Assembly (NCBI GenBank): GCA_020848855.1
Contig: JADLHH010000356.1
Span: 1 to 7,213 of the forward strand
Reading direction: 5' to 3'
Length of the DNA: 7,213 nt
Origin: Anaerolineae bacterium
GTDB taxonomy: Bacteria > Chloroflexota > Anaerolineae > Aggregatilineales > Phototrophicaceae
In this document: positions 1 to 5,963 of the stretch, piece after piece
Numbering within the stretch: position 1 is the first letter of the stretch
How the letters are laid out: each line of letters begins with the position of its first letter
The notes under the pieces: model-generated
Seen by the model: the letters and a program-made list of their open reading frames with translations, nothing else
Told to the model about the DNA's origin: nothing
Databases searched by the model: none
Translations under genes and position numbers: made by a program

Positions 1-1354
1 AGCCTTCGCCTGTCCAGCTTCCCGTGTAGTAAATCGGCGTGCCGATGACGCGCTCGCCCGTTTCGGCTTCGAGAATCCGCCAGCCGTTGCCGCCGATGGG
101 CTTCGCCTGAAGCAGATCGACCGCCTGCGGGATGTCGGCGACGGCGATCAGGCTCATCAGCCCCTCGATGGTCGACTCCGCGCCGGAATTCCGGTTGACG
201 CGCCACGACACGGGTCCGTTGATGCCGTCAAAAACGCGCCCGGTTTCGGGGTCGTACATCGGCACGCCCGCCATGTTGTTACCGAAGTACCAGCTTCCCG
301 CCAGCCCGGCATAGCGGGCGTATTTCTCGTCGCCGGTGGCGCGGTAGAGCGCGGCGTAAGTCTGTACCAGCATGTTCGTGCCGTAGGCGATCTGCCCCAG
401 CCGATCCGGGATCGGTCCGATCTGGCGGAAGCGCTCGAACGCGAGCTGGCGCAGCAGGAACGAATTCGCGTCGGCTGCCGCCGAGTCGATCCAGTCCTGG
501 CGCTGAAGCGTCGCCCCGGCGACGACCAGCGCGTGAGTCATGTGCGCGCCCCAGGTATGGAACAAGCCGGGGGCGTTCGCCTGTACCGGATGCATCCCCC
601 AGGGATAGGTGCTGTCGTCGCCCAGACGGTACTGCGCCAGACCATCGGCGATTTTGGTGAGGATGTCCGCCGTCGTCTCGTTGGGGCGCGCCTGATAGTA
701 CGCTGACAGCGCCAGCAAGCCGATGCTCGTCACGTCCGGCTCGCCGATCCAGGCGGGCACGTCGTAGCCGTGAACGCGGCTCATCTGCCCGTAATTGCCC
801 AGCGTACCAGCGAGCGCCGCTTCGGTGCGCAGATAGGCATCAGCGAGACGATCCGCGTAGACGGAATCGACGGAATCAAAGACGCGAACGCCTTCGCCCA
901 ATGCCCAGAAGCCGCGCATCGCCCACCAGCCGAGGCTTTTATAGCTGGTTCCGCCGGTGCGGTTGATCGTGCCGTCCTTGTCGGTGACGAAGTTGTAGAA
1001 CTCGCCATCGTCCGCCTGCATGTACAGGACGAACTCGAGGCAGCGCTTCGCCTCGTCGAGCAGATCGGCGTCGTGGGTGCGCTCGAACTGCCATAGATAG
1101 ACGACTGCGGCGCGCGCCACGTCGTCGATGGCGCTCAAGCCCTCGCCCGCCGCGTCGACCCATGCGTAATCCGGCGCTTCCGAATAAATGTGGACGACCG
1201 CCATCTCGCGCCCATCGACGGTGATCGGCTCGGTGAGGAAGCGCAGGTGATCGAGATTCACGAGGTTGGCGCTGTCGAGGGTCGCTTCCTGAGCGAAGCC
1301 AATCAGGGGCAGGAGTAACAGCCCACACACTGCGATTAATCCAAAACGCATCAT
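1..1354 (-). CDS. Secreted toroid-type glycosidase-like protein, C-terminus cut by window edge
   Basis: This frame stays open for 451 codons from the ATG at 1354 to the window edge, so the stop is not seen. A second in-frame ATG follows at once (1351), and GGG and AGGA stretches at 1360-1368 could serve either start. Residues 1-21 form a signal peptide (hydrophobic core FGLIAVCGLLLLPLIGF, likely cleavage after GFA before QE), so the protein should be exported. Residues 75-410 are helix-rich with many aromatic and Trp residues (LGWWAMRGFWALGEG at 141-155, HTWGAHMTHAL at 266-276, NSGAESTIEGLMSL at 389-402), the look of an (alpha/alpha)-toroid or six-hairpin glycosidase fold. From about residue 424 the text changes to WRILEAETGE, which resembles the start of a CBM6/CBM35-like carbohydrate-binding module ('EAE' opening). 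It is the last visible gene of the transporter operon, 50 bp after the MalG-like permease. The likely job is cleavage or binding of an extracellular glycan; the exact family, catalytic residues and substrate are not assignable by eye, and a non-enzymatic toroid protein is possible. Confidence 0.8.
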   Translation of the reverse strand, partial: MMRFGLIAVCGLLLLPLIGFAQEATLDSANLVNLDHLRFLTEPITVDGREMAVVHIYSEAPDYAWVDAAGEGLSAIDDVARAAVVYLWQFERTHDADLLDEAKRCLEFVLYMQADDGEFYNFVTDKDGTINRTGGTSYKSLGWWAMRGFWALGEGVRVFDSVDSVYADRLADAYLRTEAALAGTLGNYGQMSRVHGYDVPAWIGEPDVTSIGLLALSAYYQARPNETTADILTKIADGLAQYRLGDDSTYPWGMHPVQANAPGLFHTWGAHMTHALVVAGATLQRQDWIDSAAADANSFLLRQLAFERFRQIGPIPDRLGQIAYGTNMLVQTYAALYRATGDEKYARYAGLAGSWYFGNNMAGVPMYDPETGRVFDGINGPVSWRVNRNSGAESTIEGLMSLIAVADIPQAVDLLQAKPIGGNGWRILEAETGERVIGTPIYYTGSWTGEG

Positions 1355-1376
1355 CACCGCCCTGTCCTGATTCTTA

Positions 1377-1404
1377 CTCAGTCCTCAGTCCTCGGCACTC
1401 AGTC
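1377..1404. repeat. Four-unit 7-bp tandem repeat between two operon genes
   Basis: On the + strand the units are CTCAGTC (1377-1383), CTCAGTC (1384-1390), a diverged CTCGGCA (1391-1397) and CTCAGTC (1398-1404). On the transcribed strand they read GACTGAG. The array fills most of the 50-bp gap between the MalG-like permease and the secreted enzyme and abuts the permease stop codon at 1405-1407. It has no obvious hairpin and no role can be read from it. It may be slippage-generated spacer DNA of the kind seen as short heptamer repeats in other bacterial genomes. Confidence 0.8.
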
Positions 1405-2313
1405 CTATCCCTTCACCCCGCCGATGTTGATGCCCTCCAGGAACTGCTTCTGCGCCAGGAAGTAGATCACCAGCACCGGAAGCGCCATCATGACGCTCAT
1501 TGACATCATGTACTGCCAGAGCGGGGCTTCTTTCGAAACCGAATTCTGGAAGAACTGCATCGCCAGCCCCAGCGGGTACATCTGCGGGGTGGTCAGGTAG
1601 AGCAGCGGTCCCTGAAAGTTGTTCCAGTTGCCCTGAAACGCCAGCACCGCGATTGCCAGCATGATCGGCTTAATCAGCGGGAGCATGATGTGCCAGTAAA
1701 CCTGGATGACGTTCGCGCCATCCATGATCGCCGCTTCTTCGATTTCGCGCGGAATCGTCAGGTAGAACTGGCGCATCAGGAACACATAAATCGGTCCCCA
1801 GGCGAGCAGCGAGGGCCACGTCAGGGGATCGTAGGTGTTGAGCAAGCCCAACTGCTTCCAGATCAGGAATCCGGGGACGCGCGTGATGATACCGGGGATC
1901 ATGACGGTCGCCAGCATGATGGCGAACAGCGTATCGCGCCCGCGCCAGCGAAAGCGGGCGAAGCCGTAGGCGACCAGCGACGCGCTGAAGATTTCGCCGA
2001 ACATCGCCAGCAGCGTGATGAACAGTGTATTGCCGAGGATGCGCCAGAAAGTCATGCCCGGCGCAATCGAGCCGAGGCGCGACCAGACATCGATGTAGTT
2101 CTGCGGAACTGCCGGGTTCGGGATCAGGTCGATGGTGGTGACGAACAACTGCTGCTGCGTCTTGAGCGAAGTCGAGACCATCCACAGGAACGGGATCACC
2201 ACGACCAGCCCGCCGAGAATCAGCAGCAGATAGATCACTGCCTGGCGGATGTGCCAGCGGGTCGGCGTGCGCAGCGCTTCATTCGAGAGCCAGCTATCGG
2301 CGGTTGTAGCCAT
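1405..2313 (-). CDS. Carbohydrate ABC transporter permease, MalG-like (CUT1)
   Basis: This 302-residue inner-membrane protein is one half of the translocation channel of a CUT1-type sugar importer. It has the usual MalG-type length and about six membrane segments (roughly 25-46, 94-118, 127-151, 163-180, 211-235 and 268-288). The cytoplasmic EAA loop that docks on the ATPase is clear: EEAAIMDGA at 192-200 and LPLIKP at 211-216. The C-terminus QKQFLEGINIGGVKG is typical of this family, where a basic Gly-rich tail ends the protein. The ATG at 2313 shares one base with the TAA of the upstream permease (TAATG overlap) and has a strong ribosome-binding site, so the two permeases are probably translationally coupled and made in equal amounts, as expected for a heterodimer. 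The substrate is not evident from the permease. Identification as a CUT1 permease is secure; the sugar is unknown. Confidence 0.96.
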   Translation of the reverse strand: MATTADSWLSNEALRTPTRWHIRQAVIYLLLILGGLVVVIPFLWMVSTSLKTQQQLFVTTIDLIPNPAVPQNYIDVWSRLGSIAPGMTFWRILGNTLFITLLAMFGEIFSASLVAYGFARFRWRGRDTLFAIMLATVMIPGIITRVPGFLIWKQLGLLNTYDPLTWPSLLAWGPIYVFLMRQFYLTIPREIEEAAIMDGANVIQVYWHIMLPLIKPIMLAIAVLAFQGNWNNFQGPLLYLTTPQMYPLGLAMQFFQNSVSKEAPLWQYMMSMSVMMALPVLVIYFLAQKQFLEGINIGGVKG

Positions 2314-3437
2314 TACGCAGCCTCCTCACGCGCGCCCTGATAAAAGACCCACGCCTGCGACGACCGGAACACCAGCGCCGTCAGCGCCAGAATGATCACC
2401 AGCAGAATCCAGCCTTCGGCGGACGCCAAGCCCATCTCGCGGAAGGTGAAGGCTTCCTGATAAATCTGCCAGTTGACGAATGTGCCGATGGTAGCGGTCG
2501 TCGGGATGAACGCGGCGAATTCAAAGACCTGGAGCGCCGCAATCGTGCCGGTGACGAGGTTGTAAAACAGCGCCGGGCTGAGCATCGGAATGGTGACGTT
2601 GCGGAACTTCGCCCACTCGCCCGCGCCGTCAATGTCGGCAGCCTCGTACAGCTCTTTCGGAATACCCTTCAGTCCCGCCAGCAGCACGACCGAATTCGCG
2701 CCGAACGCCCCCCACATGCTGACAAGGACGAAGGCGGGCAGCGCCAGATTGGGGTCGGTGAACCAGCGCGGCGTCTCCCAGCCAAGCAAATTGTAGAGGG
2801 GTGCGAGCAGGTTGTTGATCAGCCCGGCGTTGGGCGCGAAAATCCAGCGCCAGAGCAGCGCCGTCGCCACGACGGGCAGGATCGCGGGCATGTAATAGAG
2901 CACCCGCCAGAGACCGAGAAGCCTCACTTTCTGGTTGAGGAGCAGCGCCACTCCCAGCGCGGAAATCATGCCGGCGGGCACGCTGAGAAACGCAAACGGC
3001 AGCGTCAGGCGGATCGCGCGCCAGAAATCTTCCTGCTTGGCGCTGAAGACGAATCCGCCATCGCCCACGGTGATGCGCTGTACTTCCTTGAATCCGCGCG
3101 GCAGCACTTCGGATGTCCGCTGGTCTGCCGATTCGAGCGGCGTGATGTTCAGCGTGAACAGATCGCGGTAGTTGTCCAAGCCGATCCACCTGGGCTGCTG
3201 GACAAGGTTGTAGTCGGTGAAGCTCAGATACAGCGACGCGCCGATGGCAAACACGTTAAAGACGAGGAAACCGATCACCCAGGGGACGACCAGCGTCCGT
3301 CCGGTCGCCGCCTCGCGCTTGACGCCCAGCCGAAGCTGTACGCGGTAGACGACGAACATGATGACGCCCAGCCCAATCGCCACGAGGATGTAGCGTATCA
3401 GTGTCGGCAGATACGTTTGCAATGCCCCAGGGTCCAT
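2313..3437 (-). CDS. Carbohydrate ABC transporter permease, MalF-like (CUT1), with extra N-terminal membrane helix
   Basis: This 374-residue membrane protein is the partner channel subunit. The EAA loop is present: [17 protein letters not shown] at 262-278 followed by IPMLSP at 283-288. Predicted membrane segments are near 11-30, 49-72, 141-165, 176-200, 234-256, 284-306 and 341-360. Most single-sugar CUT1 permeases of this type have about 290-320 residues and six helices; here there is one more helix at the N-terminus (11-30), a basic linker [16 protein letters not shown] (32-47), and a long outside loop (about 73-139) between the second and third helices. This recalls, in a shorter form, the extra helices and P2 loop of E. 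coli MalF, which contacts the binding protein. The ATG at 3437 follows only a weak purine-rich site (AGAGAGAAAG, spaced about 9 nt); the ATG at 3445 is out of frame. It lies 111 bp after the binding-protein gene, the largest gap in the operon, filled by a palindromic element. Confidence 0.95.
   Translation of the reverse strand: MDPGALQTYLPTLIRYILVAIGLGVIMFVVYRVQLRLGVKREAATGRTLVVPWVIGFLVFNVFAIGASLYLSFTDYNLVQQPRWIGLDNYRDLFTLNITPLESADQRTSEVLPRGFKEVQRITVGDGGFVFSAKQEDFWRAIRLTLPFAFLSVPAGMISALGVALLLNQKVRLLGLWRVLYYMPAILPVVATALLWRWIFAPNAGLINNLLAPLYNLLGWETPRWFTDPNLALPAFVLVSMWGAFGANSVVLLAGLKGIPKELYEAADIDGAGEWAKFRNVTIPMLSPALFYNLVTGTIAALQVFEFAAFIPTTATIGTFVNWQIYQEAFTFREMGLASAEGWILLVIILALTALVFRSSQAWVFYQGAREEAA
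2321..2327 (-). promoter_or_regulatory. Ribosome-binding site of the MalG-like permease
   Basis: GAGGAGG on the minus strand lies 7 nt before the ATG at 2313, inside the last codons of the upstream permease. It fixes the start at the TAATG overlap rather than a downstream ATG. Confidence 0.85.
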
Positions 3438-3456
3438 AGGCTCATACTTTCTCTCT

Positions 3457-3471
3457 AAGTGTGAAACACTT
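3457..3471. repeat. Short perfect palindrome upstream of the MalF-like permease
   Basis: AAGTGT (3457-3462) and ACACTT (3466-3471) are perfect inverted arms around a 3-base centre. The transcript could form a 6-bp hairpin with a UUC loop about 20 nt before the permease start. The odd-sized centre without CpG makes it a poor LacI-type operator. It could be a small RNA structure affecting translation start, or chance. Confidence 0.45.
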
Positions 3472-3497
3472 TGCTCTCAAAAAATCTCTGCAAATCG

Positions 3498-3532
3498 GAC
3501 GTGTAGGGGCGAAACACGTCTCGCCCCTACGC
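3498..3532. repeat. REP-like palindromic element between binding-protein and permease genes
   Basis: GTAGGGGCGA (3503-3512) and TCGCCCCTAC (3521-3530) are perfect 10-bp inverted arms around an 8-base loop. A second inverted pair, GACGTGT (3498-3504 after reading the + strand as gACGTGT) and ACACGTC (3514-3520), overlaps the first by two bases and uses its loop, so the two hairpins exclude each other. On the transcribed strand the 10-bp stem lies 18 nt after the binding-protein stop codon. A run of six T follows only 18 nt beyond the stem, too far for a standard intrinsic terminator. The position matches that of the REP elements between E. coli malE and malF, which stabilise the upstream message. 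By analogy it may raise binding-protein over permease levels. From memory, G/C-rich 'GTAGGGGCG' palindromes are dispersed in several Chloroflexota and cyanobacterial genomes, but only one copy is in this window. Confidence 0.75.
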
Positions 3533-3548
3533 CTATGTCTATGGTCGA

Positions 3549-4790
3549 TTAGCTGTTGCCCGGCAGATATTCCTCAAGATCGGGGCGAACTTCCGCCGCC
3601 AGATCCGCTACCGAAAGATCGGTCTGCTTGTTGAGCAGCGGGCTGAGGTACTCGCTCCACAGCACGTCATTCCATCTGAGATATTCGGGGATGATGGTCA
3701 GGGCGCGCATATTCTGCGCCGCTCCCATGATCGCCTCAGCGTTGGCTTCCTTGCGCGGCTCGGACGCCACCAGATGCTCGACAGTCCCCTGCGAAATACG
3801 CGGCGAGACGATCTTCCAGCCCTGGATGCCTTCGGTCACGGCAAGCAGCGCGGCGCAGGCTTCATCCGGGTGCTGGGTCGCGGCGTTCACCAGCGTGCTC
3901 GCCGTCCATGCATAGGTGATATTGTTGCCGGTGGTGGGGTTCTTCGGGACGGAGACGACACCAACGTCCAACCCTTCCTGACGGTCGAGGTCGTCGGCTG
4001 CGCCACCCATGAACATCGCCACTTTGCCCGCCTTGAACATGGCGTCAAAGCCCTGCTCGCTGATGGTTTCGACGCTAGGGGCGATCTCCGGGTTGTAAGC
4101 GAAGCTCAGATAGAATTCCACACCCGCGACCGCTTCCGGGCTGTCAATCGGCGAGGTCGTCAGGTCGGTGCTGATGAAGTCGCCACCCTCCTGCCAGACG
4201 AAAATCTGCGGCGGCGGCCAGCCGTTGGCGGTGAAGCCGTACTGATCGTCGTGCGTCAGCGCCTTGGCGTCGGCGATGAAATCATCCCACGTCCAGTCGG
4301 CAGTTGGGTAATCGAGACCCGCCGCGTCGAACAGCCCACGGTTGAAATAGACCACCACCGGCTGCGCGATCCAGGGCAAGCCGTACAGCACACCGTCCTG
4401 ATACGCCGTCTGGATGATGCCGGGATAGTAGTCGTTCACGTCGCCTGCCGTCTCCGGCGCGGCGTCCGCCACGCATTCGGTCAGCGGCAAGAACGAGCCA
4501 TCCGCCGCCAGCGAAATGTGATCCTGGTCGAGCCACATCAGGTCAGCCGCCGTGCCGCCGGCAAGCTGCGTCTGAATCTGGGTGTAATAATCGGCGGGCA
4601 GCGGCTCCTGAACAATTTGAAAATCGGTGATGCTGGCGTTGATACTGTCGATGATCGCGTTAAACTCCGCGGCTTCATCAACGCCTGCCCAGGTTGCAAT
4701 CCGAATCGTCACCGGCTCCTGCGCGGCGACGACTCCCACGCTCAGCGCCAGCACCGCGAGCAGACAAACCCAAAGCGACCTGCGATTCAT
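3549..4790 (-). CDS. Extracellular sugar-binding protein of ABC transporter (SBP family 1)
   Basis: This 413-residue exported protein captures the sugar and delivers it to the permease pair. Residues 1-23 are a signal peptide (MNRR, hydrophobic LLAVLALSVGVVAA, likely cleavage before QEP). There is no lipobox: the only Cys in the signal, C9, sits inside the hydrophobic core. The mature part has family-1 binding-protein hallmarks: the opening strand VTIRIATWAG (27-36), YGLPW (136-140), VVYFNRGLFDAAGLDYP (146-162) followed by WTWDDF (166-171), and GKVAMFMGGA (255-264). Trp and Tyr residues in the cleft region (W139, W191, W199, W295) could stack on sugar rings. Length is normal for the family. 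The ATG at 4790 has a near-ideal ribosome-binding site, 37 bp after the repressor gene, so it is probably co-transcribed with the repressor but translated far more. The sugar cannot be deduced; an oligosaccharide is likely from the neighbouring toroid proteins. Confidence 0.95.
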   Translation of the reverse strand: MNRRSLWVCLLAVLALSVGVVAAQEPVTIRIATWAGVDEAAEFNAIIDSINASITDFQIVQEPLPADYYTQIQTQLAGGTAADLMWLDQDHISLAADGSFLPLTECVADAAPETAGDVNDYYPGIIQTAYQDGVLYGLPWIAQPVVVYFNRGLFDAAGLDYPTADWTWDDFIADAKALTHDDQYGFTANGWPPPQIFVWQEGGDFISTDLTTSPIDSPEAVAGVEFYLSFAYNPEIAPSVETISEQGFDAMFKAGKVAMFMGGAADDLDRQEGLDVGVVSVPKNPTTGNNITYAWTASTLVNAATQHPDEACAALLAVTEGIQGWKIVSPRISQGTVEHLVASEPRKEANAEAIMGAAQNMRALTIIPEYLRWNDVLWSEYLSPLLNKQTDLSVADLAAEVRPDLEEYLPGNS

Positions 4791-4798
4791 TAAGATAT

Positions 4799-4804
4799 CC
4801 TCCT
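4799..4804 (-). promoter_or_regulatory. Strong ribosome-binding site of the sugar-binding protein
   Basis: AGGAGG on the minus strand lies 8 nt before the ATG at 4790. It is the best such site in the window and contrasts with the repressor gene, which has none, so the binding protein should be made in excess from a shared message. Confidence 0.9.
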
Positions 4805-4827
4805 AATCTGTATGAGACTACCTGAAC

Positions 4828-5865
4828 TCAGATTTCGTCCTGGTCAGCGCCTTCGTATAGCTGGGTGGATGCGCGCTTGACCAATTCGACCGACACGAGA
4901 ACTTCAACCGGAAACGAGTCCGGGTGGTCCAAAAGGGAAAGTGTCCGCTGAGCGACTTCCGCGCCCATCTGCCGCTTGGGCACGCGAATCGTGGTCAACT
5001 TCGGTTCATTGAGGCTTGCCAGCGGAATGTCGTCGAAGCCGACGATGGACAGGTCGCCGGGGATGGTTTTACCCATCTCCTGTGCGGCACGCATGGCACC
5101 GAGCGCCATCGCATCGTTGACGGCACAAATCGCGGTGATGTCGGGATACTGCTCGATCAGGCGGCGGAAGGACTTCTCGCCTGATTCAATGGTGGTGCGG
5201 TCGGCATAGACGATTGGAAGCGCGAGACTCTTCTCCCCAAGCGCCCGGCGATACCCTGCGACGCGGCGCGCGTTGCTGACCCAGTGTTCGGGACCGGAAA
5301 GCGCACCGATTCGGCGATGGCGAAGCTCGACCAGATGATGCGCTGCCAGATAGGCGCCGCCCTCGTCGTCGCTGTTGACACAGTTAACGCGCGAATGTGC
5401 CAGTTGATTATCGACCAGCGCCAGCGGGATGCCCGATTGCAGCAGCGTCATGATGGTCTCGGACGGGATGTCGGGACCCGCCAGGATCATGCCGTCGATG
5501 CGGCGCTCGCGCACGAAGCGAAATTCGAGCGGTGCGAGCAGGGTCTCCCGCGTGAGCGTGCCAATTGTGACGTGGTAGTCGGTGCTGGCAAGCGCCTGCT
5601 CGACGCCGTGTAATATCTCGCCATAGAACGGGTCGGTGTGCATGGAAATGCCCGGCTTTTCGCGCACGAAGAAGCCGATACCGAACGTCTGCGACTTGAC
5701 CAATCCGCGCGCCGTGATGCTGAGCGTGTACTTCAACTCTGTGGCGCGCTGCAAAATGCGATCCCGCAGTTCGGCGCTGACGCCCGGACGGTCGTTGAGC
5801 GCGCGCGACACCGAAGCATTGGAGACGTTAAATTCTTTGGCGATCTGCTCAATAATCGATGACAT
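4828..5865 (-). CDS. LacI-family transcriptional repressor
   Basis: This 345-residue cytoplasmic DNA-binding regulator has the standard LacI/GalR layout and length. The helix-turn-helix is at residues 4-24 (IIEQIAKEFNVSNASVSRAL), followed by NDRPGVSAELRDRIL and the hinge helix TARGLVKSQ (51-59), which normally inserts a Leu (here L55) into the minor groove at the operator's central CpG. Residues 61-335 are a periplasmic-binding-protein-like sensor domain: FGIGFFV at 61-67, RRIDGMILAG at 121-130, CVNSDDEGGAYLAAHHL at 162-178, AVNDAMALGAM at 248-258, and DLSIVGFDDIPLASLNEPKLTTI at 271-293. Those last motifs are classic sugar-responsive signatures. It is the first gene of the leftward operon, and a LacI-type palindrome lies 17-38 bp upstream of its start, so it probably represses itself and the transporter until an imported sugar binds. 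The ATG at 5865 has no clear ribosome-binding site, consistent with low expression. The inducer is unknown. Confidence 0.96.
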   Translation of the reverse strand: MSSIIEQIAKEFNVSNASVSRALNDRPGVSAELRDRILQRATELKYTLSITARGLVKSQTFGIGFFVREKPGISMHTDPFYGEILHGVEQALASTDYHVTIGTLTRETLLAPLEFRFVRERRIDGMILAGPDIPSETIMTLLQSGIPLALVDNQLAHSRVNCVNSDDEGGAYLAAHHLVELRHRRIGALSGPEHWVSNARRVAGYRRALGEKSLALPIVYADRTTIESGEKSFRRLIEQYPDITAICAVNDAMALGAMRAAQEMGKTIPGDLSIVGFDDIPLASLNEPKLTTIRVPKRQMGAEVAQRTLSLLDHPDSFPVEVLVSVELVKRASTQLYEGADQDEI

Positions 5866-5882
5866 ATTCGAAACGTCTTGCT

Positions 5883-5903
5883 TTACGTAAGCGTTTACGT
5901 TAA
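5883..5903. promoter_or_regulatory. Putative LacI-family operator
   Basis: The core ACGTAA (5885-5890), GCGT (5891-5894), TTACGT (5895-5900) is a perfect 6-bp inverted repeat around a centre whose middle is CpG (5892-5893). Two further matching pairs (5882-5883 with 5902-5903) extend it outside a single mismatch. LacI/GalR members typically bind such palindromes with a central CpG. It covers the expected transcription start of the leftward promoter, the classical place for steric repression. Binding by the adjacent repressor is inference. Confidence 0.8.
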
Positions 5904-5932
5904 ATATATAGTAAAGTTCTGATGGTTGTCAA
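5903..5932 (-). promoter_or_regulatory. Sigma-70-like promoter of the repressor-transporter operon
   Basis: On the minus strand there is a consensus -35 TTGACA (5932-5927) and a -10 TATATA (5910-5905) with a 16-bp spacer; TATATT (5908-5903) with an 18-bp spacer is an alternative. Transcription would start near 5899-5896, inside the palindromic operator. No other good promoter was seen before the binding-protein gene, so this one probably drives all leftward genes. Confidence 0.75.
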
Positions 5933-5956
5933 AGGGCTTTAGACAAATCGTACAAA
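5926..5956 (+). promoter_or_regulatory. Tentative promoter of the divergent rightward gene
   Basis: TTGTCA (5926-5931) could serve as a -35 and TACAAA (5951-5956) as a -10, but the spacer is 19 bp and both boxes are imperfect. The -35 lies on the same bases as the leftward -35, so the two promoters would compete. Transcription would then begin at about 5963, giving a leaderless or nearly leaderless message for the gene at 5964, which has no visible ribosome-binding site. A short inverted repeat, ATCGT (5947-5951) and ACGAT (5958-5962), overlaps the proposed -10. Confidence 0.3.
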
Positions 5957-5963
5957 AACGATC

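Noticed and set aside
132..1328. Short open frames on both strands in the first 1.3 kb (132-314, 770-1096, 939-1328)
   Set aside because: All overlap the continuous 451-codon minus-strand frame with signal peptide and toroid motifs, which explains the region better.
1690..2340. A 216-codon open frame on the + strand
   Set aside because: It is antisense to the MalG-like permease; the Asp/Arg/Gln-rich translation is the mirror of hydrophobic codons and not a plausible folded protein.
3457..3471. Second operator for the LacI-family protein
   Set aside because: The palindrome has an odd-sized centre without CpG and shares no half-site with the ACGTAA/TTACGT element upstream of the repressor gene.
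3479..3530. Intrinsic terminator after the sugar-binding protein gene
   Set aside because: The stem is strong but the T run is 18 nt beyond it and only six bases long, and the permease genes downstream need read-through. A REP-like or stabilising stem fits better.
3774..4793. A 339-codon open frame on the + strand
   Set aside because: It lies wholly antisense to the sugar-binding protein gene, is rich in Arg/Val/Gly/His typical of a G+C-rich shadow frame, and has no recognisable domain or ribosome-binding site.
4819..4834. Small inverted repeat CTGA-AC-TCAG at the repressor stop codon
   Set aside because: Four-base arms are expected by chance, and there is no T run to make a terminator.
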